From an uncultured Oscillospiraceae bacterium (GTDB lineage: Bacteria; Bacillota; Clostridia; Oscillospirales; Acutalibacteraceae), in the NCBI GenBank assembly GCA_900541905.1, contig UQLQ01000007.1, forward strand, positions 19,767 to 83,766: a DNA stretch of 64,000 nt. The letters run 5' to 3'. Below are positions 7,852-16,069 of the stretch, piece by piece. Position 1 is the stretch's first letter. Each line of letters opens with the position of its first letter. The position numbers and the translations under genes are program-made. The notes below the pieces were generated by a model that worked only from the letters and a program-made list of their open reading frames with translations, had not been told where the DNA came from and ran no database searches.

Positions 7852-9123
7852 CTATTCAACAAAATCAAATTCCAAATCATACAGGCTTACGGTATCGCCT
7901 TCCTCAATTCCTGCGTTGCGCAGTGCATCAATTACGCCCGAATGAATCAAAACGCGCTGGAAGTATTGCAAAGATTCATAATCGTCAAAGTCTACGGTTT
8001 TCATAATGGCAAGCAGCCATTCTCCTTCAACCACATAAATATCACCCTGTTTTGTAACCTCTACGTGATGCTTTCCAATTTCATCAATCGGCTTCACAGG
8101 AGCTGCTTCCGGTTCAAAATGACGAACCGGAGGAAGCTTGCTCAATTTTTCTTCAATGCTTTTCAGCACAGGGTCTACACCATAACGAATTGCTGCCATA
8201 ATCGGATAAAATTCATACCCTTGCTCTGTTACAAATTTCTCAAATTCCGCAATTTGCTCATCCGTCGCAAGGTCTGCTTTGTTTCCTACCACAATCATAG
8301 GGCGTTGAGCCAATTCAGGATTGAATTTTTGGAGTTCCTGATTAATCACGTTGAAATCTTCTTTTGGATCTCTTCCCTCACTGCCCGAAACATCTACCAC
8401 GTGCACCAGCATACGACAGCGTTCCACGTGGCGAAGAAATTGGTGTCCCAAGCCGACACCTTCCCAAGCACCTTCAATCAGCCCAGGAATATCCGCAATT
8501 ACAAAAGAATTGCCTTCTTCCATTCGAACTACACCTAAAACGGGAGTCAATGTGGTAAAATGATAATTTGCAATATTTGGTTTTGCTTCACTGACCACAG
8601 AAATAAATGTGGATTTGCCAACATTTGGATAGCCAACCAAACCGACATCCGCAAGCAGTTTCAATTCCAAAATAACTTCCATGCTTTCTCCGGGAATTCC
8701 CGGTTTTGCAAAGCGAGGCGTTTGTCTTGTGGGAGTTGCAAAATGTGCATTTCCCCAGCCGCCTTTACCGCCTTTGAGTATGACTTGTGGTTCAGGCGTG
8801 GAGAGATCTGCTACAATACGTCCTGTTTCTGCTTCTTTGATTAAAGTTCCCTGCGGAACTTTAATCACCAAATCTTCTGCATTTTTTCCGTTACAGCGGT
8901 TTTTTCTTCCGTTTTCGCCGTTTGGGGCCAAATATTTTCTTTTATAGCGGAAGTCAGCCAAAGTAGATAAATTGGTATCCACCTGAAAGACAATATTACC
9001 GCCGCGGCCGCCGTCACCTCCGTCAGGTCCTCCTGCGGCAACATATTTTTCTCTATGAAAGGCAACTGCGCCGTTACCGCCGTCACCTGCCTTTATTTTA
9101 ATTTTTGCAACATCAATAAACAT
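7852..9123 (-). CDS. obg: GTPase Obg/CgtA
   Basis: Obg is an essential GTPase that binds the 50S subunit and links ribosome assembly with stringent and stress responses; in Bacillus it is also needed to start sporulation. The 423 residues show the glycine-rich Obg fold (1-158), the G domain with P-loop GLVGYPNVGKST (about 165), G3 DIPGLIEGA and G4 NKAD, and the C-terminal OCT domain (about 345-423). Although it follows the L21-L27 genes as in most bacteria, it has its own promoter and lies beyond a strong terminator. Confidence 0.97.
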   Translation of the reverse strand: MFIDVAKIKIKAGDGGNGAVAFHREKYVAAGGPDGGDGGRGGNIVFQVDTNLSTLADFRYKRKYLAPNGENGRKNRCNGKNAEDLVIKVPQGTLIKEAETGRIVADLSTPEPQVILKGGKGGWGNAHFATPTRQTPRFAKPGIPGESMEVILELKLLADVGLVGYPNVGKSTFISVVSEAKPNIANYHFTTLTPVLGVVRMEEGNSFVIADIPGLIEGAWEGVGLGHQFLRHVERCRMLVHVVDVSGSEGRDPKEDFNVINQELQKFNPELAQRPMIVVGNKADLATDEQIAEFEKFVTEQGYEFYPIMAAIRYGVDPVLKSIEEKLSKLPPVRHFEPEAAPVKPIDEIGKHHVEVTKQGDIYVVEGEWLLAIMKTVDFDDYESLQYFQRVLIHSGVIDALRNAGIEEGDTVSLYDLEFDFVE

Positions 9124-9188
9124 CGTTTTCTAACCGCCGTTTCTCCATATCTGATGGAACAATTTTCTTCTTATCGTTTGTTATACTG

Positions 9189-9217
9189 ATTTTAACACCA
9201 AACAGACAAAACTGCAA
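9189..9217 (-). promoter_or_regulatory. Sigma-A promoter for obg-mrnC
   Basis: On the minus strand TTGCAG (9212-9217) and TAAAAT (9189-9194) are separated by 17 nt. The 5' leader to the obg start codon is about 60 nt. Confidence 0.65.
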
Positions 9218-9273
9218 TGTATAAATGCCTGAGAGAAAATAAGATTTTTAATCATAGTATAAACAAAATAACA

Positions 9274-9306
9274 TAAAAAAACCCGGGAACAAGTCCCAGG
9301 TTCTTC
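9274..9306 (-). terminator. Rho-independent terminator after rpmA
   Basis: On the minus strand AACCTGGGA and TCCCGGGTT form a 9-bp stem with one wobble pair around CTTGT, followed by a T-rich tract. It closes the rplU-prp-rpmA operon. Confidence 0.9.
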
Positions 9307-9326
9307 AAACAATTTTAAAAATAAAA

Positions 9327-9611
9327 TTATTGCTCAACAGCGTAAACGCTAACTTTTTTACGGTCACGACCATAACGTTCAAATTTTACTTTGCCGTCAA
9401 CCAAAGCAAACAGAGAATCATCGGAACCTCTGCCTACGTTCTCGCCTGGATGAATGTGTGTACCACGTTGTTTTACAAGAATGTTACCTGCAAGAACAAA
9501 TTGACCGTCTGCACGTTTTACACCAAGACGTTTAGACTCGGAATCACGGCCGTTTTTTGTGGAACCCATACCTTTTTTATGAGCGAACAATTGAATGTTA
9601 ATCTTTAGCAT
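9327..9611 (-). CDS. rpmA: 50S ribosomal protein L27 with cleavable N-terminal extension
   Basis: L27 contacts the peptidyl-transferase centre of the ribosome. The 94-residue protein begins MLKINIQLFAHKKGMGST. In Firmicutes the leading 9-10 residues up to about QLFA are an extension that must be removed by the protease Prp so that the exposed N-terminus can reach the catalytic centre. The prp gene lies directly upstream, 3 nt away, between rplU and rpmA, exactly the arrangement expected for this processing. The rest (GRDSESKRLGVKRADGQFV) is standard L27. Confidence 0.98.
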   Translation of the reverse strand: MLKINIQLFAHKKGMGSTKNGRDSESKRLGVKRADGQFVLAGNILVKQRGTHIHPGENVGRGSDDSLFALVDGKVKFERYGRDRKKVSVYAVEQ

Positions 9612-9614
9612 TAC

Positions 9615-9935
9615 TTACACCTCCAAATAATTGACTTGAATACGATCCGGATACTGCTCCTCAATTCCAATTAAATGAAGCTTGAGACCTGTGAGCAAAT
9701 CGCGGCAGCGAAGTGCATCACCAGCAGCAACTTTCACAAACATCATACCGTCTTCCACAGCAACTTCTGTGTCCGCTTTTATGATTTCTGTAATGGTATT
9801 TGCCGTCATATATGCTACAGATGAAACTGCAGCACATACAATATCCTCACCCGGGTCAGCATAACCAGCATGACCTTCCATCACAAAGCCAACTAAGTTG
9901 CCGGAAGCTTCCGATAAAAAGCGTACGAATATCAT
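9615..9935 (-). CDS. prp: Ribosomal-processing cysteine protease Prp
   Basis: Prp cleaves the N-terminal extension of L27. The 106-residue protein has the family signature GHAGYADPGEDIVCAAVSS, in which H22 and C34 form the catalytic dyad. It sits between rplU and rpmA with a 1-nt overlap to rplU (stop and start share base 9935) and 3 nt before rpmA, so the three genes are translationally linked. Older annotations call it YsxB or DUF464. Confidence 0.95.
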   Translation of the reverse strand: MIFVRFLSEASGNLVGFVMEGHAGYADPGEDIVCAAVSSVAYMTANTITEIIKADTEVAVEDGMMFVKVAAGDALRCRDLLTGLKLHLIGIEEQYPDRIQVNYLEV

Positions 9936-10243
9936 TACGCGTTGATAGCGGAAATTTCAACCTTTGTATATGGTTGTCTGTGGCCCATTTTACGTTTAGA
10001 ACCTTTTTTCGGTCTGTAAGTGAACACTGTGATTTTTTTACCCTTACCGTTTTTCAGCACTTTACCTGTAACGGAAGCACCTTCTACGTAAGGAGTACCA
10101 ATCTTCAAACCGTTCTCGCCACCAAGTGCAACCACTTGGAATTTAACCTCGGAATTTTCTTCTTGTGCAAGCTTTTCCACATAAATGACGTCGCCATTTT
10201 GTACTTTATATTGCTTGCCGCCTGTTTCAATTACTGCAAACAT
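9935..10243 (-). CDS. rplU: 50S ribosomal protein L21
   Basis: L21 binds 23S rRNA and is an early assembly protein of the large subunit. The 102-residue product is full length, starting MFAVIETGGKQYKVQ and carrying the C-terminal YRPKKGSKRKMGHRQPYTKVEI signature in two parts (FTYRPKKGSKRK and GHRQPYTKVEI). It heads the rplU-prp-rpmA operon behind a strong promoter and a structured leader. Confidence 0.98.
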   Translation of the reverse strand: MFAVIETGGKQYKVQNGDVIYVEKLAQEENSEVKFQVVALGGENGLKIGTPYVEGASVTGKVLKNGKGKKITVFTYRPKKGSKRKMGHRQPYTKVEISAINA

Positions 10244-10320
10244 GAATCTAAGGCCCTGCCTTTTCTATAATCTCGCTATTATCAGGTGGGAATATCCGCT
10301 TAAAACCCGTAATATGCGGC
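10244..10320 (-). ncRNA. L21-type ribosomal-protein leader in the rplU 5' untranslated region
   Basis: The minus-strand leader between the rplU promoter and its start codon is about 80 nt. It contains the pairing blocks CCGCATATTACGGG and AAGCGGATATTCCCACC, which fit the known Firmicutes L21 leader, a cis-acting structure thought to bind L21 and repress the operon. I identify it from position and these blocks only; no covariance model was run. Confidence 0.55.
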
Positions 10321-10326
10321 TTATCA

Positions 10327-10355
10327 ATAATAGCACAAATATACAAGCTTGTCAA
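10327..10355 (-). promoter_or_regulatory. Strong sigma-A promoter for rplU-prp-rpmA
   Basis: On the minus strand a perfect -35 TTGACA (10350-10355) is 17 nt from TATTAT (10327-10332). It lies just past the end of ispA. Confidence 0.9.
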
Positions 10356-10393
10356 CAAAATATACGTGTTTTATGAAAGTTTGTATGGTCCTC

Positions 10394-11281
10394 TTATTTT
10401 TTTCTGGAAGCAAGGTATTCCGCCAATTCTTTCAAGTATTGTGTGTCACCCTGAAAGGATTCCAAAGCATGAACAGCCGTTTGTGTCAGCTGCTGTACCA
10501 ATGCCTTTGCCTGCTGCATGCCCAATATGGAAACATACGTGCTTTTATCGTTTGCTACATCGCTTCCTACTTGCTTACCAAGCGTTGCGGTATCTCCTTC
10601 AATGTCCAAAATATCATCTACAATCTGGAATGCCAACCCAATCGCATCAGCGTATTCCTGTGCTGCCTGTAACTCTTTTTCACTGCCGCCGCCAAGCACA
10701 CATCCCATTTGTACACAGGCTGAAATCAGTGCTCCCGTTTTTCCCTCATCCATCTTACGCAGGGTTTCCAGCGGAATTTTCGTTCCCTCTGACAGCAAAT
10801 CAATCACCTGTCCGCCTACCATTCCGTCAGCGCCGATTGCTTTGCCTAAAATGCCTGCTGCGCTTGCAGCACGATGAGCGCCCGCTTTTGCAATCGATTC
10901 CTCGCTTAACATCACTTCAAATGCAAGCGCCTGCAATGCATCGCCTGCAAGTAGAGCCATATCCTCCCCATATACTTTATGATTGGAAGGCTTTCCTCTG
11001 CGCATATCGTCGTTGTCCATACATGGCAAATCGTCATGAATCAAAGAATAGGTGTGTACCATTTCTACTGCGCAGGCAAACGGCATTGCAGCTTCTTGAC
11101 TGCCGCCGCACAAGCGGTTAAACTCCAACACCAAAATGGGACGAATGCGTTTGCCTCCGTCTAATAAGCTATACGTCATAGATTGTACCAATCGCTCTTG
11201 TAAACCACCTGTTTGGGGTAAATAATGTTTTAATGCGGTTTCTATTTGATTACAATATTGTTCGGTCAAATTACTCATCAT
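10394..11281 (-). CDS. ispA: Polyprenyl (geranyl/farnesyl) diphosphate synthase
   Basis: The enzyme condenses isopentenyl diphosphate with allylic diphosphates to make farnesyl diphosphate for undecaprenol and quinone-type lipids. The 295 residues contain the first Asp-rich motif HDDLPCMDNDD (82-92) and the second, QIVDDILD, in the C-terminal third, plus the GGKRIRP substrate-binding block near residue 42. The start overlaps the end of xseB by 11 nt, as is common in the nusB-xse-ispA clusters of Clostridia. No dxs gene follows; the rplU promoter is next. Confidence 0.94.
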   Translation of the reverse strand: MMSNLTEQYCNQIETALKHYLPQTGGLQERLVQSMTYSLLDGGKRIRPILVLEFNRLCGGSQEAAMPFACAVEMVHTYSLIHDDLPCMDNDDMRRGKPSNHKVYGEDMALLAGDALQALAFEVMLSEESIAKAGAHRAASAAGILGKAIGADGMVGGQVIDLLSEGTKIPLETLRKMDEGKTGALISACVQMGCVLGGGSEKELQAAQEYADAIGLAFQIVDDILDIEGDTATLGKQVGSDVANDKSTYVSILGMQQAKALVQQLTQTAVHALESFQGDTQYLKELAEYLASRKK

Positions 11282-11495
11282 CTTCCCCGCTTTCAGTTCT
11301 ACCTTGTTCCAAAGCAGTCATTTGGGTAATTTTCTGCTCTGCTTTATTTAATTTGTCATAGCAGAAAGATGCCAATTCTGTACCTTTTTCAAATAATTTT
11401 AAAGATTCATCCAGTGAAGTTTCTCCGCTTTCCAGCTTTACGACAATTTCATTTAACTGATTCATAGCGGTTTCAAATGACATATTTTTATTCAT
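11271..11495 (-). CDS. xseB: Exodeoxyribonuclease VII small subunit
   Basis: XseB assembles in several copies with XseA to form exonuclease VII, which degrades single-stranded DNA from both ends. The 74-residue protein shows the family core FETAMNQLNEIVVKLESGE followed by a LDESLKLFEKGTEL helix. It overlaps xseA by 8 nt and ispA by 11 nt, so translation is coupled. Confidence 0.95.
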   Translation of the reverse strand: MNKNMSFETAMNQLNEIVVKLESGETSLDESLKLFEKGTELASFCYDKLNKAEQKITQMTALEQGRTESGEDDE

Positions 11496-12702
11496 TGCAT
11501 TTCACCTCATCTACCGTACAATCCAATACACCGTCTGATAGTGTAACCGTTACCTGCTGACCTGTGCAGACTTGTGCTGTACTTTTTATGGTTTGTTGAT
11601 TTTTATCTTGTGTAATGGCATAACCGCGGGACAATACCTGCAAGGGACTGAGTGTATGCAGCTGTCCGCTTAATTTACTCAAGCGATGTGCTTCGGCCTC
11701 TGTTTTACGCTTCATTGCCGAAGAAAGCTGTTCCGTATAACGGTCCAACTTCATCGTTTCCATAGCCACTCTTGTTTGCGGAGTTTGAAAAGATTTCGAA
11801 GTAACTAATCTATGTAATTGTTCATGATAACTTCTCATACGTGTCCGAATCAAATGTGTCAGTGTAAATTGATAGGAACGCAGCGTGTCTTTTAATTCCA
11901 GCTGGTCAGGAACCGCCAGCTCTGCCGCCGCCGACGGGGTTGCCGCACGACAGTCTGCAACAAAGTCGCATATGGTGATATCCGTTTCGTGCCCCACAGC
12001 CGAAATAATCGGAATAGAAGATGCGGCAACGGCACGGGCAACGATTTCTTCGTTGAACGCCCATAAATCTTCCATAGAACCGCCGCCTCTGCCTACAATC
12101 AGTACGTCCGCCGCTTTTTTGCGGTTAAACAGTTTAATGGCCTGCACCACTTGTTCCGCAGCGCCTTCTCCCTGTACTTTTACAGGACAAAGGACCAATT
12201 CCGCCAAAGGGTATCGACGTGCCATAACCTGCTGAATATCATGAATCACTGCGCCCGTCGGAGAGGTAATCACTCCCACCTTGTTCGGAAACTCGGGAAG
12301 CAGCTGTTTTTTATTGGTATCAAACAAACCTTCTGCTGCCAGTTTTTCTTTTAATTGTTCGTAAGCCAAATTCAACGCACCCAACCCATCGGGCTGCATA
12401 TCTTCGATATAAAGCTGATATTGACCGCTTTGTTCATACAAAGATACTCTTCCGCGTACCAACACCTTCATACCGTCTTTCGGTTCAAAGCGCAAGCGGC
12501 TTGCGTAGGAGGAAAACATAACCGCTTTGATGACACATTTTTCATCCTTCAAAGACAAATATAAATGTCCCGAACGATAATGATTTGTAAAATTGGAAAC
12601 CTCGCCGCTGACAAACACCCTGTTGAGGGAAGGGTCTCCGTCCAGCAGCGATTTTACATACATATTCAACTGTGAAACGGTTAAAACAGATGGTGCATTC
12701 AT
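11488..12702 (-). CDS. xseA: Exodeoxyribonuclease VII large subunit
   Basis: XseA is the catalytic subunit of exonuclease VII. The 404 residues show the N-terminal OB fold for ssDNA binding (about 8-100), the catalytic domain with the block VLIVGRGGGSMEDLWAFNEE and HETDITICDFVADCRAATPS, and a C-terminal helical region (about 270-350) that binds XseB. The start codon follows directly on the preceding gene's stop at 12703, so the genes are contiguous in the operon. Confidence 0.96.
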   Translation of the reverse strand: MNAPSVLTVSQLNMYVKSLLDGDPSLNRVFVSGEVSNFTNHYRSGHLYLSLKDEKCVIKAVMFSSYASRLRFEPKDGMKVLVRGRVSLYEQSGQYQLYIEDMQPDGLGALNLAYEQLKEKLAAEGLFDTNKKQLLPEFPNKVGVITSPTGAVIHDIQQVMARRYPLAELVLCPVKVQGEGAAEQVVQAIKLFNRKKAADVLIVGRGGGSMEDLWAFNEEIVARAVAASSIPIISAVGHETDITICDFVADCRAATPSAAAELAVPDQLELKDTLRSYQFTLTHLIRTRMRSYHEQLHRLVTSKSFQTPQTRVAMETMKLDRYTEQLSSAMKRKTEAEAHRLSKLSGQLHTLSPLQVLSRGYAITQDKNQQTIKSTAQVCTGQQVTVTLSDGVLDCTVDEVKCNE

Positions 12703-13641
12703 TTACAATTGACCTTCTTTCATAGCAGTTAATACTGCAATACCCGCTGCGTTATCCGCAGAATATTCCGGCGGTGCAAAACAAGCGCCGTACTTGTTTG
12801 TCAGCGCCTGACGAATGATGCTGTTTGACATCACGCCGCCTGCAAACAGCAACGGCAATTTTCCGTACGTCTGCAATAATGTTTGCGAAGCATAATCCAA
12901 AGCTGCCAAAATAGAATCCAAACAAAAGCGTGCAATTTCTTCCTTTGGATGTCCTGTTTCCAATAATTTTTTACATTGATTTTCAATGCCTGACAGAGAA
13001 AAATCCTGTCCTTTTACGGATGCTTTTACTTTACACGGCTGCTCCCATTGTAATGCCAGTTGCTCTAACTCTTTCCCTGCGGGAAAGGAAAGTCCCAGCA
13101 TTACTCCTACACGGTCTACGGCTTGTCCTCCTTTTAAATCAAGTGAACAAGAAACGATTTCCGCGGTAAAGATACGCTCTTTATCGGGATGAACCAACAC
13201 AGCTTCTGTGGTTCCGCCTGACACATGAAATGCAATCAAAGGGTGAGACAGCAAATCCAAACGGCCTGCGCCATATAATGCCGCCCCAATATGCCCTCCC
13301 TGATGAGAGAACGAATAAAGCGGAATACCATGCGTTTTCGCAATCACTTTTGCAATACCTGTTCCTACTGAAAAACAAGGCATATACGAACCCTCAGCAT
13401 CTCTGGGTTTTACAGAAACTCCCACTGCTTTGGGCACATAGTCATCCTTCCATAACGCATCCAATAAATCCGGAATATGTTGTGTATGGTGAAAAACGGC
13501 GTCACTTTGCCGTAATCCCAATTCTCCCTGTTTCACGGGAAGTAATTTTTTCTGTTGTACCACACTTTTATCCGTCTCATGGAGCACAGCCGTGGAAGTT
13601 GTGTAATTGCTGGTATCAATTCCTAAATATACATTACGCAT
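12703..13641 (-). CDS. TsaD-like ASKHA protein (peptidase M22 / Kae1 paralogue)
   Basis: The 312-residue protein belongs to the Kae1/TsaD/Gcp superfamily of ASKHA ATP-binding proteins. It has the N-terminal GIDTSNYTTS phosphate-binding strand, an SHQGGHIGAAL motif matching the HxxGH metal site, HVSGGTTEAVL, and the C-terminal SADNAAGIAV aspartate region. It differs from canonical TsaD (GIETSCDET, longer), so it is probably a paralogue and not the tRNA t6A enzyme; its role is not known to me. I start at the ATG at 13641, which overlaps the nusB stop by 8 nt; the upstream open frame is nusB sequence. Confidence 0.8.
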   Translation of the reverse strand: MRNVYLGIDTSNYTTSTAVLHETDKSVVQQKKLLPVKQGELGLRQSDAVFHHTQHIPDLLDALWKDDYVPKAVGVSVKPRDAEGSYMPCFSVGTGIAKVIAKTHGIPLYSFSHQGGHIGAALYGAGRLDLLSHPLIAFHVSGGTTEAVLVHPDKERIFTAEIVSCSLDLKGGQAVDRVGVMLGLSFPAGKELEQLALQWEQPCKVKASVKGQDFSLSGIENQCKKLLETGHPKEEIARFCLDSILAALDYASQTLLQTYGKLPLLFAGGVMSNSIIRQALTNKYGACFAPPEYSADNAAGIAVLTAMKEGQL

Positions 13642-14041
13642 TTTGCGGCTCCAGCTCTTTTGCAACGGAACCCAACACGCCATTGATAAACGGTGCGTCT
13701 TCACTGCCGCCGTATTTTTTCGCCAAATCCACTACCTCATTGATAGAAACACTCAGTGGAATGTCTTTTTCATATATCATTTCATAAATGGCCAGTCTGA
13801 GCAAAGCCAATGATACACGGGATAAACGACTCATTTTCCAGCCGTGAATGTTTTGTTCTATTTTTTCATCAATCACTGCCTCATTATTCTGTACGCCTGT
13901 CGCTACTTTTTCCGCAAACGCAGAAAGCACCAAATCTCTGGACTCCCCTGCATTTTCTACAATTTGTGCGATGGTATCGTTGTTAATGGTACGCTCAAAA
14001 ATAAGAATAAACGCCTGTTCTCTTTGGTCGCGCCTGTTCAT
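13634..14041 (-). CDS. nusB: Transcription antitermination factor NusB
   Basis: NusB with S10 (NusE) promotes processive antitermination of rRNA transcription. The 135-residue protein is all-helical with the family signature RRDQREQAFILIFE at the N-terminus and EKDIPLSVSINEVVDLAKKY near the C-terminus. The start at 14041 is set by AGGAGGAAATGT. Its leader is unusual: an intrinsic terminator hairpin (14060-14088) ends about 12 nt before the ribosome site, and the only clear upstream promoter (14125-14153) lies in a dispersed repeat beyond the hairpin. Expression may therefore depend on read-through. Confidence 0.95.
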   Translation of the reverse strand: MNRRDQREQAFILIFERTINNDTIAQIVENAGESRDLVLSAFAEKVATGVQNNEAVIDEKIEQNIHGWKMSRLSRVSLALLRLAIYEMIYEKDIPLSVSINEVVDLAKKYGGSEDAPFINGVLGSVAKELEPQNA

Positions 14042-14059
14042 ACATTTCCTCCTATAATA

Positions 14060-14088
14060 AAAGACCACCCACTTTGTGGATGGTCTTT
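14060..14088 (-). terminator. Intrinsic terminator in the nusB leader (also downstream of spoIIIAH)
   Basis: On the minus strand AAAGACCATCCAC and GTGGGTGGTCTTT form a 13-bp stem with one wobble pair and a 3-nt loop, followed by TTTTATTAT. It can end spoIIIA transcripts, but it also lies between the repeat-borne promoter and nusB. A GTGGAT near the predicted transcript 5' end is complementary to ATCCAC in the ascending arm, so an alternative pairing is possible. Confidence 0.85.
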
Positions 14089-14124
14089 GTTTCATTCATT
14101 CTTTTTCCAATAATCCACGTATGA

Positions 14125-14153
14125 ATTATAGCATAAAAAAAATTGCAAAGCAA
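14125..14153 (-). promoter_or_regulatory. Sigma-A promoter toward nusB, carried by dispersed repeat copy A
   Basis: On the minus strand TTGCTT (14148-14153) and TATAAT (14125-14130) are separated by exactly 17 nt. The -35 overlaps the AAATTG/CAATTT hairpin of the repeat. Confidence 0.65.
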
Positions 14154-14250
14154 TTTTTTACCTGTAAATGCTATAACGTTCTTGTAATAACCAAAATTTT
14201 GAAACATTGAAAGATGTTCCTTTCAATATTGATTTTGTACCTGTTATAAC
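14125..14250. repeat. Dispersed intergenic repeat, copy A
   Basis: This 126-bp stretch shares with copy B (37035-37238) the blocks ATTATAGCAT, AAAAAATTGC...GCAATTTTTTAC, AACGTTCTTG, CAAAATTTTGAA and GTTCCTTTCAAT...TTGATTTTGT or close variants. Part of the middle of copy B is missing, so A looks like a deletion derivative. The remaining gap to 14341 holds a perfect 16-bp palindrome, AAATTAACGTTAATTT (14269-14284), and no gene. Confidence 0.75.
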
Positions 14251-14341
14251 ACTTTCATACTGTAACAGAAATTAACGTTAATTTGAAAGCGTGCATGACA
14301 AAATATCAAAAGAACAGCCTAAATTCAAATGTACGAATCGC

Positions 14342-14971
14342 TTATTTTGAAACAATGGTAATTTTGTCAGCAGATATTTTCGCCTGTGCAACCACAATAT
14401 CTTTAATGGCAATTGCATCGGCTGATGCAAATTCACCGTCTTTTTGCACTACCACATTGCATGCTCCGTTTTGAATAAATGCTACACAGTCCACAAAACC
14501 TTTGGATTTTACCAGGTTTTCAATATTGGTCTCTGTAACAATATTTTGCGAAATCTCTGCCGCCTGATTGGCAGCTTCCGTTTTTGTACTCTCATCCGCC
14601 GTGGTATCATCAAGTACTTTTTGCACCAACTCCTGAGAAGCGTCTCTGGATTTCTGACGCTCCAATCTGGCCTGTGCAAAATATGTATTTATATCTGTAT
14701 TCGCTCCTGTATTTGCTGCTTCTGAAGAAGCCTCTGACGCAGCCCCTCCTGAAACGGCACTTGACACAGCTTCCGATACTGCGGATGACGGTGTAGAATC
14801 CACAGAGCCGTTAACCAGCTGTGCGGCCCCCAGTTCTTTATCTGAAACACTGGTACCTGCATCTACAATCTGACTGTTGCCTCCAAACTGCCAATTTAAG
14901 TATACTGCTGCTCCCAAAGCCACTACCAAAGCTGCGAGAACCAGTTGTCGTTTACGAATCGCCATATACAT
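14342..14971 (-). CDS. spoIIIAH: Stage III sporulation protein AH
   Basis: SpoIIIAH is the mother-cell half of the SpoIIIAH-SpoIIQ channel connecting mother cell and forespore. The 209-residue protein has an N-terminal membrane anchor (about 10-28), a Ser/Ala-rich linker (about 45-100) and a C-terminal YscJ/FliF-like ring-building domain (about 120-209). The start at 14971 is supported by GAGGGGAGTTTT; an in-frame start further upstream lacks such a site. It is the last gene of the spoIIIA operon. Confidence 0.93.
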   Translation of the reverse strand: MYMAIRKRQLVLAALVVALGAAVYLNWQFGGNSQIVDAGTSVSDKELGAAQLVNGSVDSTPSSAVSEAVSSAVSGGAASEASSEAANTGANTDINTYFAQARLERQKSRDASQELVQKVLDDTTADESTKTEAANQAAEISQNIVTETNIENLVKSKGFVDCVAFIQNGACNVVVQKDGEFASADAIAIKDIVVAQAKISADKITIVSK

Positions 14972-14988
14972 AAAACTCCCCTCAATTT

Positions 14989-15597
14989 TTATTTGGATTG
15001 AATGACACAAACACGAGTAGACGTAATATCAAGCGCCGTTGTAACAGCCTGTATTACTTTTTGCTGTATCAGTGGATTATCTCCTCCGTCGCACACCACC
15101 ACTACGCCTTTTACAATGGGTTGAACTTCCGTCACTGCAATCGGCTGCTGTGTTCCGTCGGAATTTTTAATCACCAGATATTTGGTTTCGTTGCTGTTAT
15201 TGGACTGATTTTTTGTTGTACTGCTTGTATTCTTGTCTTGCTGTGTTTGCGTACTTGTTTTTTCTTCGGTTGCATACACTTGTTCTGAACTTTTTTCTAT
15301 GGTGACCAACACACTGGCATTTCCCACTCCTTCAATTCCGTTAATTAAATTGGTCAGGCTTTGTTCGGTCTGCGTTTTAAAATCATCTACTGATTGCGCA
15401 GAGGCAGATGTCTGCTGCACTGTTTCAGTATTGGTTGTTTGTTTTTTATTCCCTCCAAAAAAACTGGAAAGGAAAATAACCAAAATTGCAACCACACCTA
15501 CCACTACAATGATTTTGCGCGCATTGTCATTTTGCAGCAGTCTTTGCATAAAATTGAGACCTTTTTCCTTTTCCCCAATACTTTTTTTATCCGCCAT
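14989..15597 (-). CDS. spoIIIAG: Stage III sporulation protein AG
   Basis: SpoIIIAG forms a large ring in the outer forespore membrane space of the SpoIIIA-SpoIIQ complex. The 202 residues show an N-terminal cytosolic stretch, one membrane segment (about 28-47), a Gln/Thr/Ser-rich insertion and a C-terminal ring-building motif domain with the conserved GVGNASVLVTIE strand. It overlaps spoIIIAF by 11 nt and precedes spoIIIAH by 17 nt. Confidence 0.93.
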   Translation of the reverse strand: MADKKSIGEKEKGLNFMQRLLQNDNARKIIVVVGVVAILVIFLSSFFGGNKKQTTNTETVQQTSASAQSVDDFKTQTEQSLTNLINGIEGVGNASVLVTIEKSSEQVYATEEKTSTQTQQDKNTSSTTKNQSNNSNETKYLVIKNSDGTQQPIAVTEVQPIVKGVVVVCDGGDNPLIQQKVIQAVTTALDITSTRVCVIQSK

Positions 15598-16069
15598 GGA
15601 TTGTTACCTCCGTTTGTAATCCCAGAACACCGTTTAATTGTTGTTCCAGCACATCCTGTGACATGGTAGCTCCGCTGACCGTCACTAACACTTTGCTAAT
15701 AGATATGCTGTTGTCCTCATTAGTATCCATAATTAATTCAACATTTTCACAATTCACACCTTTTTTTGCAAGTTCAACCGTTACAATATTTTGTATTCCG
15801 CTGCTTGCGGCAGTGTGAATTTGGCTGTTGACCGTATCTGTAAGATCAACGGATTGATTGGGCTGTTCTGTATCGATATACGCATCAAACCCATTGCTGA
15901 TTTGCGGAACCAAACTGATAATCGGCATCATAATGCCGTAAAGTACAAATGCTCCCAGTACCAGCTTCATAACACGTTCCATTGCTCCGTTTGGAGATAT
16001 GTACTGCAAAATAGAGGCTGCTATCACCGTAAAACAAACACTGATTGCCCATGACTGCACACCACTCAT
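15587..16069 (-). CDS. spoIIIAF: Stage III sporulation protein AF
   Basis: SpoIIIAF is a membrane component of the feeding-tube complex. The 160-residue product has two N-terminal membrane segments (about 5-25 and 35-55) and a soluble C-terminal ring-building domain. The ATG at 16069 overlaps the spoIIIAE stop as ATGA and gives the family-like MSGVQSWAISVCF; the longer open frame upstream is inside spoIIIAE and is rejected. Confidence 0.92.
   Translation of the reverse strand: MSGVQSWAISVCFTVIAASILQYISPNGAMERVMKLVLGAFVLYGIMMPIISLVPQISNGFDAYIDTEQPNQSVDLTDTVNSQIHTAASSGIQNIVTVELAKKGVNCENVELIMDTNEDNSISISKVLVTVSGATMSQDVLEQQLNGVLGLQTEVTIHGG

Noticed and set aside
10366..11121. 251-codon plus-strand open frame
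   Set aside because: It lies antisense to ispA, whose protein is clearly conserved; the plus-strand reading has no family likeness.
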